The notes: a model not told the origin generated them from the letters alone. 64,000 nucleotides of DNA from Perkinsus chesapeaki (GCA_013115145.1 JAAPAO010000100.1:1-64000); one strand, 5' to 3'; counted from the stretch's first letter, positions 54,425 through 64,000 are shown. Translations and numbers: made by a program.

Positions 54425-56755
54425 ATGGTTACGTCTCTTTTTTGGCCGGTTGTTTACGTAGCCTCTGTGATGGAAGCAATTGCGTGTGCGAAACTAGGGT
54501 CTGTTGGAGCTCCTCAGCAGTTGGTTCGCTACTCGCAAGTGAAGGGAAGGCCCTACGTGGTGTCTTACGATTCCCGGGCCTTCCTCATCGATGATAACCG
54601 AACCTTGCTGCTTGGAGGCTCAGTTCACTACCCTAGGCTTGCCCCAGAAGAATGGGGTCCAATATTGAAGAACATGGCTCTTGATGGGTTGAACCATGTC
54701 CAAATTTATGTTTTCTGGAACGTCCATGAGCCAAATCCTCCCAAGTACGATGCAGCCTCTAAGACTTATGCGCATTCCTACGATCTTGGTGGGAGAGCTG
54801 ATTTGGTTAAGTTCATCAAATTGGCGGGCGAGAATGATTTATTTGTTAATGTTCGTATTGGACCTTATGTCTGTGCCGAGTTTACCTTTGGTGGCATCCC
54901 TGTCTGGACCAAGGACATCCCTGGCATGTGTTACAGGTCTATTTGTGGATGGCATTCTGGAGCTCCTGAAACCTGCGAGCCTTGGAAGACTGGTACCACA
55001 GCTGGATGCGATCCCTGGAGGCAGCAGATGGCCGACTTTACTCTCTTCATTGTCGATCTTATCAATAAGAATGACCTTAGTGCTGAGCAAGGTGGCCCTG
55101 TGATTATGGCACAGATCGAAAATGAGTATCATTATCACGAACCTGTTGGAGATGCCTATATCGCGTGGTGTGGCGATTTGGCTACGAATAGCACCTTAAA
55201 TGTCCCTTGGGTTATGTGCAACGGCATGTCTGCTAAAGGCACGCTAAATGTGTGTAATGATGACGACTGCGAAGATTTCGTTGGGTGGCATGACAGCCAA
55301 TGGCCTAATGAACCTCTTGGGTGGACTGAGGACGAAGGCTGGTTCATCACTTGGGACCCCTATTACTATCTAGCAAACTACAATAGACCACCAGAAGAAA
55401 TGGCTTATGTTGTGGCGAAGTGGGTAGCTATTGGTGGTAGTCATCATAACTATTATATGTGGTATGGTGGTAATCATATTGGTCAATGGGGTGCTGCTTC
55501 TCTCACTAACGCTTATGCTCAAGGGGTCAATGTACTTCCAAGCGGTCTTCCTCATGAACCCAAGAAGTCTCATTTGGCAAAACTTCATAAAGTGCTTGGG
55601 GCACTTAACGGAGAACTCATGAGCGTTGTGGATCGTAAGACGATCAAACCTCAAAATCTGACTGGTGGCGTGAAAATCTATCAGTGGACAGATACACTTG
55701 GCTTCTTGCACCGTCCAGCTTGCCAAGGTTATCCGGAGTATATCACCTTCAAGGGGATAAAATACATGATATCATGTCAAGAGGTTCTGATCGTCAATCC
55801 CCAGTCGGGAACGGTTTATTACGCGAGTGCCCAAGTCCCCGCTGGAGGATCCATAGTAAACAATGTTATTGCGACCCTTGATACAGTGAGCTCCGCGCCA
55901 GAGAAGTTCTCAAAGGGTATGGGCATTCGTAACAGCTCCTATCCTATCGATCAGCTCAGTATCACTGGACTAGATACTGACTATGTCTTATACATGACAT
56001 CTTTTATCAGTCCATCCAAAGTTCCTCTAGAATTGGCTATAAAGTCAAGCTGGTCACAGGCTTTCTATATATCAATAGACGGAGGCAGATCCTTCCCCAC
56101 GACATTGCTCAACATCGACAAAGGCAGCTACGAATGGGTCGCGAAAGCAACATTAACAGGAATTGAGGCTGGCCAGCGCTATGCTCTACACATTCTCTCT
56201 GAAAGCCTGGGCATAGAGAATGGCAATGTCGAGTCTGGTCTAGCCTCAATGGAGCCAGCGCTGAATAAAGGTATATTCGGCGACGTAACAGTTGGTGGTA
56301 GGTCGATATATGAAGGCGAATGGACTATGGTTAAAGGTCTCGATGGTGAGGTCTCAAATGGGACCGAACCCTTTGATACAGCAGGTACGGCTGTCGGTGC
56401 CACTAGTGCCAACGTTCCCACATGGTTCTACTCCGAGTTTGACTTGCCTCCGGCTAAACCTTCTGATTGGGGCGTGAGGTCTGTATCTTTGAGGATTCCC
56501 AAGGGGCTCCCTAACAATGCCGGTGGCCATATCTGGTTGAACGGTAAGAATATTGGAAGATGGCGAGCGACCTTCCAGCCGAGGACCGGAGATTATGTCC
56601 AACCCGAGTACAGACTGCCAGCTGATGCTTTATTTATTGGTAAGAACAAGTTGGCCGTCTTTAGCGCCACTGGAGACTGGGTATCATCTGCTATACGACC
56701 AGCAGAGATAATTGAGAGCTTCTACGTTCCGGTTAGGCATGTTAAACATCATTAA
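54425..56755 (+). CDS. secreted beta-galactosidase (GH35), copy 1
   Basis: 776 aa, intronless. Signal peptide in the first about 25 residues (MVTSLFWPVVYVASVMEAIA). GH35 landmarks: LLLGGSVHYPRLAPEEWGP, VQIYVFWNVHEP, VRIGPYVCAEFTFGGIPVW. QIENEY has the acid/base Glu at about residue 234, and WTEDEGWF has the nucleophile Glu at about residue 302. C-terminal jelly-roll domain with GHIWLNGKNIGRW. Cys-rich loop CYRSICGWHSG suggests an extracellular disulphide-bonded enzyme. Removes terminal beta-galactose from glycans (family). 3' UTR shared with copy 2. Confidence 0.93.
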   Translation: MVTSLFWPVVYVASVMEAIACAKLGSVGAPQQLVRYSQVKGRPYVVSYDSRAFLIDDNRTLLLGGSVHYPRLAPEEWGPILKNMALDGLNHVQIYVFWNVHEPNPPKYDAASKTYAHSYDLGGRADLVKFIKLAGENDLFVNVRIGPYVCAEFTFGGIPVWTKDIPGMCYRSICGWHSGAPETCEPWKTGTTAGCDPWRQQMADFTLFIVDLINKNDLSAEQGGPVIMAQIENEYHYHEPVGDAYIAWCGDLATNSTLNVPWVMCNGMSAKGTLNVCNDDDCEDFVGWHDSQWPNEPLGWTEDEGWFITWDPYYYLANYNRPPEEMAYVVAKWVAIGGSHHNYYMWYGGNHIGQWGAASLTNAYAQGVNVLPSGLPHEPKKSHLAKLHKVLGALNGELMSVVDRKTIKPQNLTGGVKIYQWTDTLGFLHRPACQGYPEYITFKGIKYMISCQEVLIVNPQSGTVYYASAQVPAGGSIVNNVIATLDTVSSAPEKFSKGMGIRNSSYPIDQLSITGLDTDYVLYMTSFISPSKVPLELAIKSSWSQAFYISIDGGRSFPTTLLNIDKGSYEWVAKATLTGIEAGQRYALHILSESLGIENGNVESGLASMEPALNKGIFGDVTVGGRSIYEGEWTMVKGLDGEVSNGTEPFDTAGTAVGATSANVPTWFYSEFDLPPAKPSDWGVRSVSLRIPKGLPNNAGGHIWLNGKNIGRWRATFQPRTGDYVQPEYRLPADALFIGKNKLAVFSATGDWVSSAIRPAEIIESFYVPVRHVKHH

Positions 56756-58277
56756 GAATCTCGTCATGGTATTTATAGTCCGACCTTATTCGTCATTCTC
56801 AATTTTCGGTCTGGCCCTTACCGGGTTATAAGCCTGTATGAAATTCGTGGCGGTAATCAGTATTGTATCTGGTGGTATTCGAGCTCCGTCCTACGTTGGG
56901 TTGGATGCTCGAATCGCTGTCAATCGGCATGAGTAAACGGTTTATAACCGGCCTGGTTAAACAACTAAGCTTATTTGATCGTCGCATCTCTTTGATTAGC
57001 CCTTTCTACGGAAGTCAATGCGATGCGTTAAGTCCAGGGGATCGGAACAACGGCAGTCGTATATTGTCGACATTACGGTAGAATCGATCTGTTGTACGAG
57101 GAGACTTCCTGTCGTCCGGTTCCTCCAAACAGGAGACTTCGATATATGATCGGGGTGCTGTGTGGAGGCTTCTTGTACGATCCTATTCACGACCAATCCC
57201 TCAGCTCACAGCCCTATCTTCTCCGTGTTGTGGGCGAACAGACAAGGAAAAGGGAGCTCGAGAACATCAACAAGTCTCGCTCGGCCAACCACGCTGTATC
57301 TACAGTTCGATCTAAATATAGGGACTATATCTCCGGGATATCCAGCGACCCAAGCCGCTGCATCACTCCGAGGAATACACTGGCTTGGATTATTCTCGTC
57401 TGCACGCGAAAGTAGGATCTCCGTCATGGTTTGCTATGATCACACTTGGATCTGTAACCCTTGCCATGGCGATGCTTGCAGCCTCTGATTTAGGAGGCTT
57501 GCCAGTGGCAAGTGGCCACTGGAAGATTTTTCTTAACTGCGCAAGGCTTAAATAATCGAATTTCGAGTTTGACTGTCACAAAGTAGAGTACGCATTGCGC
57601 CTTGAGAAAGACCGAGTCCGTGGCGATTACAGCGAGTAAGAACTATACCACCTCCTGAAGGTGACCTTCATGGACATCTGGTAGATATGAACGATACTTG
57701 GTCGAGAGTGAACTCCGCTCTTGGCCAGGAGTACGGCGACTGGCGACAGTGCAGTGGCTGATATAGCTTTTCTATCGAGCAGTGGCTATAGTGCATGCGC
57801 CGGCCTGCTAAGCTCCGGTACCAGTGGTACCGTACCACCATTTACCCTTAAAACGTCCTAGAGTGTCAAGCACCTGTTTGTAGCCTACGTGCGCGCTAAC
57901 TCTCACGCATACAAATCGTACCTATCGTCTAAACAGAGGAGTAACAGAACAGACCAATCTAACAGTCTGTTAGATTAGTAGAAGAGCTCTTGAAGAGAAA
58001 AAATAATTTCAACTAGTGGAGATGTCGGTAATTCTGATATCGTCACCGCAACGTAAGAGCAATGTAATAATACGAGGCAATGAACATATAACAGTCAACA
58101 AACAGTCTTCATTCTGAGGAAGCCTTCTCACGACTCTAAAGGGTATTGATATAGCGAAAACTGCGCGCGTGCTTCCACCATGTGCGTTAACTGACATGAA
58201 GGACGAGTTTTCATATCCTTACTTAACTAACCACGTCGGATTTACCTCTGCATCGCCCCCTTAATCAAGAACACACA
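56756..58277. other. intergenic, 3' flank partly shared with copy 2
   Basis: About 330 bp after the stop align with the region after copy 2 (61562-61910), but much less well than the coding regions do. Short frames such as one at 57092-57415 lack support. It contains the decayed glycosyltransferase fragment and palindromes at 57816-57832 and 57956-57976 (10+1+10). Confidence 0.55.
57710..57870 (+). pseudogene. decayed fragment of the glycosyltransferase gene
   Basis: Pieces match 51782-51980 of the intact gene: the codons around KEYGNWR, then, after an internal deletion, the codons around AADIAVLSSSGYSAWAGLLS. Frameshifted, with no start and no flanking homology. It contains an insertion that creates a perfect 8+1+8 palindrome absent from the intact gene. 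Confidence 0.8.
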
Positions 58278-58529
58278 ATGTCAGCTCCTATAATGGGACC
58301 AACGAAGACCGCAAATGGAGCGTCTTTTACAGTGCAACAGCGACCGAGGGTGCTCCTCGATAGCGACTCCGAACATCCTCACTTCATGGGGCCCCTGTCC
58401 GGACTGGACCTGGCAAATAGCTCCGGGGTGACTGAGCATCAAATCAAGCTGTCGAAAGCGCCGACTCGACACCGTAATGAGCAGCCTCAGATCTACGTTT
58501 GCGTGCCCACAACCAGCGGCTGGGGCTAG
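58278..58529 (+). CDS. weak hypothetical ORF
   Basis: 83-aa frame (MSAPIMGPTKTANGASFT...) with no signal peptide, domain or splice support. Followed at once by a 7+1+7 palindrome at 58531-58545. Could be chance. Confidence 0.2.
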   Translation: MSAPIMGPTKTANGASFTVQQRPRVLLDSDSEHPHFMGPLSGLDLANSSGVTEHQIKLSKAPTRHRNEQPQIYVCVPTTSGWG

Positions 58530-59149
58530 CATCATGTAACATGATACATGTTTCGGTATTCGACCACTCAAGTCCGGAGGAGACAGCATGGTTTACTCAT
58601 TTATTGCACGAAGTTCGCACAACTGACCAGGAGGTTGGAGCTCCAACAGTACGCAATGTCCCGACACTGATCAGCATATGAACGTCAGACTGGTAAACTC
58701 GCTAGTTACGGACCATACACTGCAGGTGAGACCATTCTGCTGCTAGAGCAAGAATCCACGGTCTGCTGTGGCGTGTGCGTGTTGACACTGCATGGCGCCA
58801 AAATAGTGGTATCTTGGCGCTTTTTGTGAATCGCCTCCTGGTTACCTCCGCCTGGAATAATTTTACAACGACATATGGTAGCTACTACTGTATTGCGTAA
58901 ACTCGAGGAGATTTTCACGGTGATTTCTTAAGTCGACACGTAAGTCCCCTCTTATCAGCGGTCGACGGTTCCCTACGCGTACAGAGTGGAGGCGCCCTCT
59001 CGGGCCCCCGAGCGCCCGAAGGCGCCACGGCCTAGCCTAGAGGTTTTGGCATAGCAGGAAGCCGGGCATTTAGTTCATCAGGCACACGCGTAGACGAGGA
59101 TCTTACACTCATCTGTCCTCTTCTCGATCATCTGCAGGAAAATCCATCC

Positions 59150-61561
59150 ATGTTCCGGAGCAGCATGATTGACGACCTAGCGAGTTCCTCAGAATCCTGT
59201 TTTGCTCTCAGCTTTCTTATTATTTCATTCATGACTCACTTGAAACGTATATCATGGCTAATCTTGTATGTAGCCTCGATGATAAGAGAAATCACGTGTG
59301 CGGGAGCTCCGCGCGCGGAGCTAGGATCTGTTGGAGCTACCCAGGAGTTGGTTCGCTACTCGCAAGTGAAGGGAAGGCCCTACGTGGTGTCTTACGATTC
59401 CCGGGCCTTCCTCATTGATAATAACCGAACCTTGCTTCTTGGAGGCTCAGTTCACTACCCTAGGCTTGCCCCAGAAGAATGGGGTCCAATATTGAAGAAC
59501 ATGGCTCTTGATGGGTTGAACCATGTCCAAATTTATGTATTCTGGAACGTCCATGAGCCGAATCCTCCCAAGTATGATGCAGCCTCTAAGACTTATGCTC
59601 ATTCCTATGATCTTAGTGGAAGAGCTGATTTGGTTAAGTTCATCAAATTGGCGGGCGAGAATGATTTATTTGTTAATGTTCGTATTGGACCTTATGTCTG
59701 TGCCGAGTTTACCTTTGGTGGCATCCCTGTCTGGACCAAGGACATCCCTGGCATGTGTTACAGGTCTATTTGTGGATGGCATTCTGGGTCGCCTGAAATC
59801 TGCGAGCCTTGGAAGACTGGTACCACAGCTGGATGCGATCCCTGGAGGCAGCAGATGGCCGACTTTACTCTCTTCATTGTCGATCTTATCAATAAGAATG
59901 ACCTTAGTGCTGAGCAAGGTGGCCCTGTGATTATGGCACAGATCGAAAATGAGTATAACAATCACGAGCCTGTTGGAAATGCTTATATCGCGTGGTGTGG
60001 TGATTTGGCTACGAATAGCACCTTAAATGTCCCTTGGGTTATGTGCAACGGCATGTCTGCTAAAGGCACGCTAAATGTGTGCAATGCGTACGACTGCGAG
60101 GGTTACGCCAAGCAACATGATAAGGAGTGGCCTGATCAGCCCCTTGGGTGGACCGAGGACGAAGGCTGGTTTGTCACTTGGGATCCTGCAAATACACACA
60201 TATATGACAGATCTCCGGAAGAGATGGCTTATGTTGTGGCGAAGTGGGTAGCTATTGGTGGTAGTCATCATAACTATTATATGTGGTATGGTGGTAATCA
60301 TATTGGTCAATGGGGTGCTGCTTCTCTCACTAACGCTTATGCTCAAGGGGTCAATGTACTTCCAAGCGGTCTTCCTCATGAACCCAAGAAGTCTCATTTG
60401 GCAAAACTTCATAAAGTGCTTGGGGCACTTAACGGAGAACTCATGAGCGTTGCGGATCGTAAAACAATCAAACCACAGAGTCTCGATAAGGGTATACAAC
60501 TATATCAATGGACACCAAATCTTGGATTCCTACATCGTCCTACGTGTTCTGATCAGCCGGCAGTTGTTACTCTAAATGGAACCAGCTATACGGTATCATG
60601 TCAAGAAGTGCTGATAATCAATCCCCAGTCGGGAACGGTTTATTACGCGAGTGCCCAAGTCCCCGCTGGAGGATCCATAGTAAACAATGTTATTGCGACC
60701 CTTGATAGTGTGAGCTCCGCGCCAGAGAAGTTCTCAAGGGGCATGGGAACTCGTAACAGCTCCTATCCTATCGACCAACTCAGTATCGCTGGACTCGATA
60801 CTGACTATGTCTTATACACGACATCTTTTATCAGTCCATCTGACAATTATGTGGATCTGAAGATAGGCTCAGGCGGGTCACAAGCCTTTTATATATCGTT
60901 TGATGGTGGCAAATCGTTTCCCGCGTCCACGATGAACATCATTAAGGGTACCTATCAGTGGACGGCGACAGCAAGTCTGAAAGGAGTGAAGGTTGGCCAG
61001 AGGTATGCTTTGCACATTCTCTCTGAAAGCCTTGGTATTGAGAACTATGGAAACATGAAGGCATGCCTAGATAAAGGCATAATGAGCGACGTAACGGTTG
61101 GTGGGAAGTCGATATATAAAGGTGAATGGACCATGGTTAAAGGTCTCGATGGTGAGGTCTCAAATGGGACCGAACCCTTTGATACAGCAGGTACGGCTGT
61201 CGGTGCCACTAGTGCCAACGTTCCCACATGGTTCTACTCCGAGTTTGACTTGCCTCCGGCTAAACCTTCTGATTGGGGCGTGAGGTCTGTATCTTTGAGG
61301 ATTCCTAAGGGGCTCCCTAACAATGCCGGTGGCCATATCTGGTTGAACGGTAAGAATATTGGAAGATGGCGAGCGACCTTCCAGCCGAGGACCGGAGATT
61401 ATGTCCAACCCGAGTACAGACTGCCAGCTGATGCTTTATTTATTGGTAAGAACAAGTTGGCCGTCTTTAGCGCCACTGGAGACTGGGTATCATCTGCTAT
61501 ACGACCAGCAGAGATAATTGAGAGCTTCTACGTTCCGGTTAGGCATGTTGAACATCATTAA
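59150..61561 (+). CDS. secreted beta-galactosidase (GH35), copy 2
   Basis: 803 aa from the first ATG; a start at 59231 (MTHLKRISWLILYVASMIRE) gives a cleaner signal peptide and is my preference. Catalytic Glu residues at about 268 (QIENEY) and 336 (WTEDEGWF), counted from the first ATG, are intact. Same architecture as copy 1. Long tracts are almost identical to copy 1 (N-terminal catalytic part, the region around GQWGAASLTNAYAQG, and the last 150 residues). They alternate with clearly diverged tracts (the loop after NVCNAYDCEG, the region after TIKPQ, and the region after FISPSDN). Confidence 0.92.
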   Translation: MFRSSMIDDLASSSESCFALSFLIISFMTHLKRISWLILYVASMIREITCAGAPRAELGSVGATQELVRYSQVKGRPYVVSYDSRAFLIDNNRTLLLGGSVHYPRLAPEEWGPILKNMALDGLNHVQIYVFWNVHEPNPPKYDAASKTYAHSYDLSGRADLVKFIKLAGENDLFVNVRIGPYVCAEFTFGGIPVWTKDIPGMCYRSICGWHSGSPEICEPWKTGTTAGCDPWRQQMADFTLFIVDLINKNDLSAEQGGPVIMAQIENEYNNHEPVGNAYIAWCGDLATNSTLNVPWVMCNGMSAKGTLNVCNAYDCEGYAKQHDKEWPDQPLGWTEDEGWFVTWDPANTHIYDRSPEEMAYVVAKWVAIGGSHHNYYMWYGGNHIGQWGAASLTNAYAQGVNVLPSGLPHEPKKSHLAKLHKVLGALNGELMSVADRKTIKPQSLDKGIQLYQWTPNLGFLHRPTCSDQPAVVTLNGTSYTVSCQEVLIINPQSGTVYYASAQVPAGGSIVNNVIATLDSVSSAPEKFSRGMGTRNSSYPIDQLSIAGLDTDYVLYTTSFISPSDNYVDLKIGSGGSQAFYISFDGGKSFPASTMNIIKGTYQWTATASLKGVKVGQRYALHILSESLGIENYGNMKACLDKGIMSDVTVGGKSIYKGEWTMVKGLDGEVSNGTEPFDTAGTAVGATSANVPTWFYSEFDLPPAKPSDWGVRSVSLRIPKGLPNNAGGHIWLNGKNIGRWRATFQPRTGDYVQPEYRLPADALFIGKNKLAVFSATGDWVSSAIRPAEIIESFYVPVRHVEHH

Positions 61562-62076
61562 GAATCTCGTCATGGTATTTATAGTCCGACCTTATTCGTC
61601 ATTCTCAATTGTAACTTACAATGTGTAAGTGTGGCCCTTACCGAGGTAATGCGCCTGAAATACAGGCTCTGTATGAAATTCTTGACAGCATTCAGTATTG
61701 TGCATGGTCGTAATCGAGCCTCGTGCGGCATCGGGTCAGACGGATCTTTTTGCTCAATTTGCCGTTAATCGGCATGAGCAAACGGTCTGTAAGCAGCCTG
61801 GTTGAACCAGAGAGACGATTTGATCGCCGCATCTGTTTGATTAGCCTTGTTTCACAGACCAGAATGCGATGCGTTAAGTCCAGTGTCAAAACAACGGTAG
61901 TCGTATAGTCAAAAAGAGGATCCCTGTTATTGCTTGCTATGAGAGTCCTGGGTACGGCTCGAGCTGAGCCAAATGAAAATGTGTCCGGGTTTCGGGTTTG
62001 TGTGTTCCTCTCGCACTGTGCGAGAGGAACATGGAAAGAGCAACAAATTTCTGATCTAGTGCTACCATTTTCATCC
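61562..62076. other. 3' flank of copy 2, with palindromes
   Basis: No gene. It holds a 7+1+7 palindrome at 61608-61622, absent from the matching position after copy 1, and a 13+1+13 palindrome at 62004-62030. Confidence 0.7.
62004..62030. repeat. perfect palindrome 13+1+13
   Basis: Arms GTTCCTCTCGCAC and GTGCGAGAGGAAC with a single T between them. It lies in the 47 bp before the stop of the convergent GNAT gene, so it could act as an RNA hairpin at that gene's 3' end; that role is inference. Confidence 0.95.
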
Positions 62077-63203
62077 TCAGACTCGATCTACATCACATTC
62101 AGATCGGCGCTGGACAATTTTTTTGACCAGACTGTATGTCGAGCCTCGACTATAAATTTGGGTTGAGTAAAAAATCTTCGACAGGTGAAGGTACCTGCAG
62201 CAGCTTGTGCTGTCACAGTTCTTTGGCCTTTGAAGATAGAAGGCGAGGAGGAGGGACAAGGCACGATCTGAAAAAGATGGCATCGCTGACTAATACCGTA
62301 TTTTGACGTTCCGTGGAGAGCGTCAACCCCTCACTCACCAAGAACTTCAATGAACCCCATCCTTTTGGAGAGTGGGATCGCGCCGTCGTTTTCCTCATCA
62401 ACATAAAGAGTCATTGCGAGTACGTTTTTCGCTTTACGACCCTGAAGGATACGTCAGGTCGTGACATACGAGTTTGAGCCCAACAATCAGATTTGCAACA
62501 TATCATATCCTTGCCGTTACACAGATAGCAAACCATGCAAACCATTATACTGTATTGAAAACACTTCTCTAGCAAAGTTCCTTTTGACAAAATATCACAA
62601 AACACATGAAGAATTACTTCTTTCTCAATTACGCATACTCACTTGTTGAATGCTGTAACGGATTAGTTGCGTACCGATGCCACCTCCACGGAACTTAGGG
62701 GATACCTCAACCTGAAATCAAGCAGAAGTCATTATTCCGTAAATCACACTCGCTGAGCGACGTACTTCATCTATATAGCCAAATGTCCCGCTCTTCTTAG
62801 GATCCGACCTGACGCCAATAGTGATAGCACGTAAGATAGAAAGTCATGCGGCGAAATAGAAGTCTTTATCGCCTCGCTACATCTCCGATCTGACAGCTGC
62901 TTCTTCGATCATGGATTTCGTGTCAGGTATAGTCATCACAATGAATCCAACGACCTCCTAAAATGAGAAAACTCGGACCGCGAGTTGAGCTTGGACGGCT
63001 AATCTGGCGAGCCTGATGATATTTACATCATATATTACATGCGGTTTCCCTTGACTGTCGATGGCCACATAACAAGGAGTGCTCCTTTCCTTCGAGCATT
63101 TAGAGAAGGATGAGCTATCGGAGTAGTCGCCTTCTTGATAGTCACGGTAGGCTATATTCCCTGCCACGAGCACAAAGGGCAGAAGATACAGATATAGGTT
63201 CAT
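62077..63203 (-). CDS. GNAT N-acetyltransferase with apparent signal peptide
   Basis: Six exons: 63203-62997, 62957-62881, 62808-62766, 62711-62643, 62441-62339, 62267-62077; 229 aa. MNLYLYLLPFVLVAGNIA looks like a cleavable signal. Then EVVGFIVMTIPDTKS, GYIDEVEVSPKFRGGGIGTQ (the acetyl-CoA-binding R/Q-x-x-G-x-G/A motif), and LYVDEENDGAIPLSKRMGF, the classic last strands. All introns keep phase, but the first donor is GTCCAA, a weak match. The final exon (about 63 aa, Cys/Ser-rich) is not part of a usual GNAT fold. A secretory-pathway GNAT is unusual. Acceptor substrate unknown. Confidence 0.72.
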
Positions 63204-64000
63204 CTTTAATGAAACAGCCGACACACAGGCGGAGCTAACATGATATGTAACGCGTGCCAGTTATACCAGATCATGGCACGAATGTCAGTTTATGGCTACA
63301 CGGTATCACTGATTACTAATCAGGGAATTGCGGCTCAGTTGTATTTGGTTATGTGTCTGCGTGCCATGTAAGTTGTGTGGAGTATCGGTCAGAGGAGGAG
63401 AAGGCAAGCTCCACATAGACGGCAACAGAAGTTGTAGTTTGGAATAATAGGATTATTTGCCGATATAATTTTGTGTGAATCTCTGCTCTCACCCGGATGT
63501 CGGCGTAGTGCCTAACCGATTGACCTTTCGTGGTCGGCTTCCCAGTATCTTCGATTGGTCTTGTGGGAGTCTGCCTCGGGCGAAGGAAAGCCTTCGACTC
63601 TGGGGCTGAGAGTGGGCGCCACAATATAGCATCCTATCATTGACAACACTACGTTACACGATGTAACTCGACCGCCAAGACAGCCTGTATACAAGCTCGG
63701 AGCTTGAAGCTCCTTATAGGTTGTAATGATGCTCAGTTCTGATCACCTTTCTTCTCATCAACTTCTCAGATCTCGTGGATAGCACTGTTAGACTGCGCCA
63801 CACCGGAGCGTTTTCGTGTGTGTGTTTATGGTCCAACGCAAAAAATGGCATAGACTATTCTTTATATATGCATCTTCACTATGTGTTCCCTGCTGCGTTC
63901 TCCTATCCCCTTATAAACTATTTTGTCTCCCGAAGCTCGGGCCCGAAGACTTAAACATTGTTATACATAATCCGCAAAGGAGCCTGTAAGGCTGTGGTAG
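63204..64000. other. window end, nothing recognised
   Basis: Short frames only; none with splice support, signal peptide or domain. Confidence 0.5.

Noticed and set aside
55370-55726. Minus-strand ORFs inside both GH35 genes
   Set aside because: They are antisense shadows that recur only because the sense coding tracts are nearly identical.
57092-57415. 107-aa plus-strand protein after GH35 copy 1
   Set aside because: No signal peptide, domain or conservation with the matching region after GH35 copy 2; probably chance.
1-64000. CRISPR arrays, insertion sequences, bacterial operons or riboswitches
   Set aside because: No spaced identical repeats, transposase frames or Shine-Dalgarno-led operons; gene structure is eukaryotic.

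Overview
The window is nuclear DNA of a eukaryote. Nearly every recognisable gene is cut by short GT-AG introns (most 35-60 nt, a few about 27-28 nt), and reading frames only make sense after splicing. It carries eukaryote-specific genes: meiotic MSH4, eIF3 subunit G, a uridine kinase-like protein with a fused UPRT-like domain, MATH/TRAF-type domains and GH20/GH35 glycosidases. Tiny introns, tandem paralogues and many small lineage-specific secreted proteins fit a unicellular alveolate. A Perkinsus species is my best guess, but that is inference from general knowledge, not a database result.

Layout. 1-1145: 3' part of a GH20 beta-hexosaminidase. 1.3-4.7 kb: secreted-protein family members and one relic. 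4.9-6.2 kb: rhomboid-like membrane protein. 6.3-8.5 kb: tandem pair of FSH1/OVCA2-type serine hydrolases. 9.1-10.3 kb: secreted transglutaminase-like protein. 10.5-13.5 kb: tandem pair of intronless MFS transporters. 13.6-16 kb: intron-rich unrecognised genes. 16.7-20 kb: tandem pair of coiled-coil plus MATH-like proteins. 20.4-21.3 kb: coiled-coil hypothetical. 21.5-22.7 kb: EamA-type transporter.

22.3-35.9 kb is a rearranged block. A segment running from the 3' half of the EamA gene, through a small secreted-protein gene, to the 3' end of MSH4 is present twice in the same orientation. The copies sit about 9.5-10 kb apart, and the interval between them holds further small secreted-protein genes. 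The left EamA and the right MSH4 are whole; the internal partners are broken. Intact MSH4 fills 35.5-39.7 kb. 41.1-45.5 kb: a small hypothetical gene, a TPR protein and an SV2/SVOP-like MFS transporter. 46.2-49.9 kb: eIF3G and the UCKL1-like gene. 50.4-52.1 kb: a small hypothetical gene and a type II membrane glycosyltransferase of fucosyltransferase type. 54.4-61.6 kb: two GH35 beta-galactosidases that look homogenised by gene conversion, with a decayed glycosyltransferase fragment between them. 62.1-63.2 kb: a GNAT acetyltransferase with an apparent signal peptide.

The most unusual non-genic signal is a set of perfect short inverted repeats whose arms are separated by exactly one base (arms 7 to 17 nt). 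They are concentrated in gene-poor and duplicated intervals. Two of them lie where paralogous copies in this window can be compared, and in both cases the counterpart lacks the palindrome. Exon boundaries given below come from reading frame, splice dinucleotides and family alignment from memory; none has transcript support.
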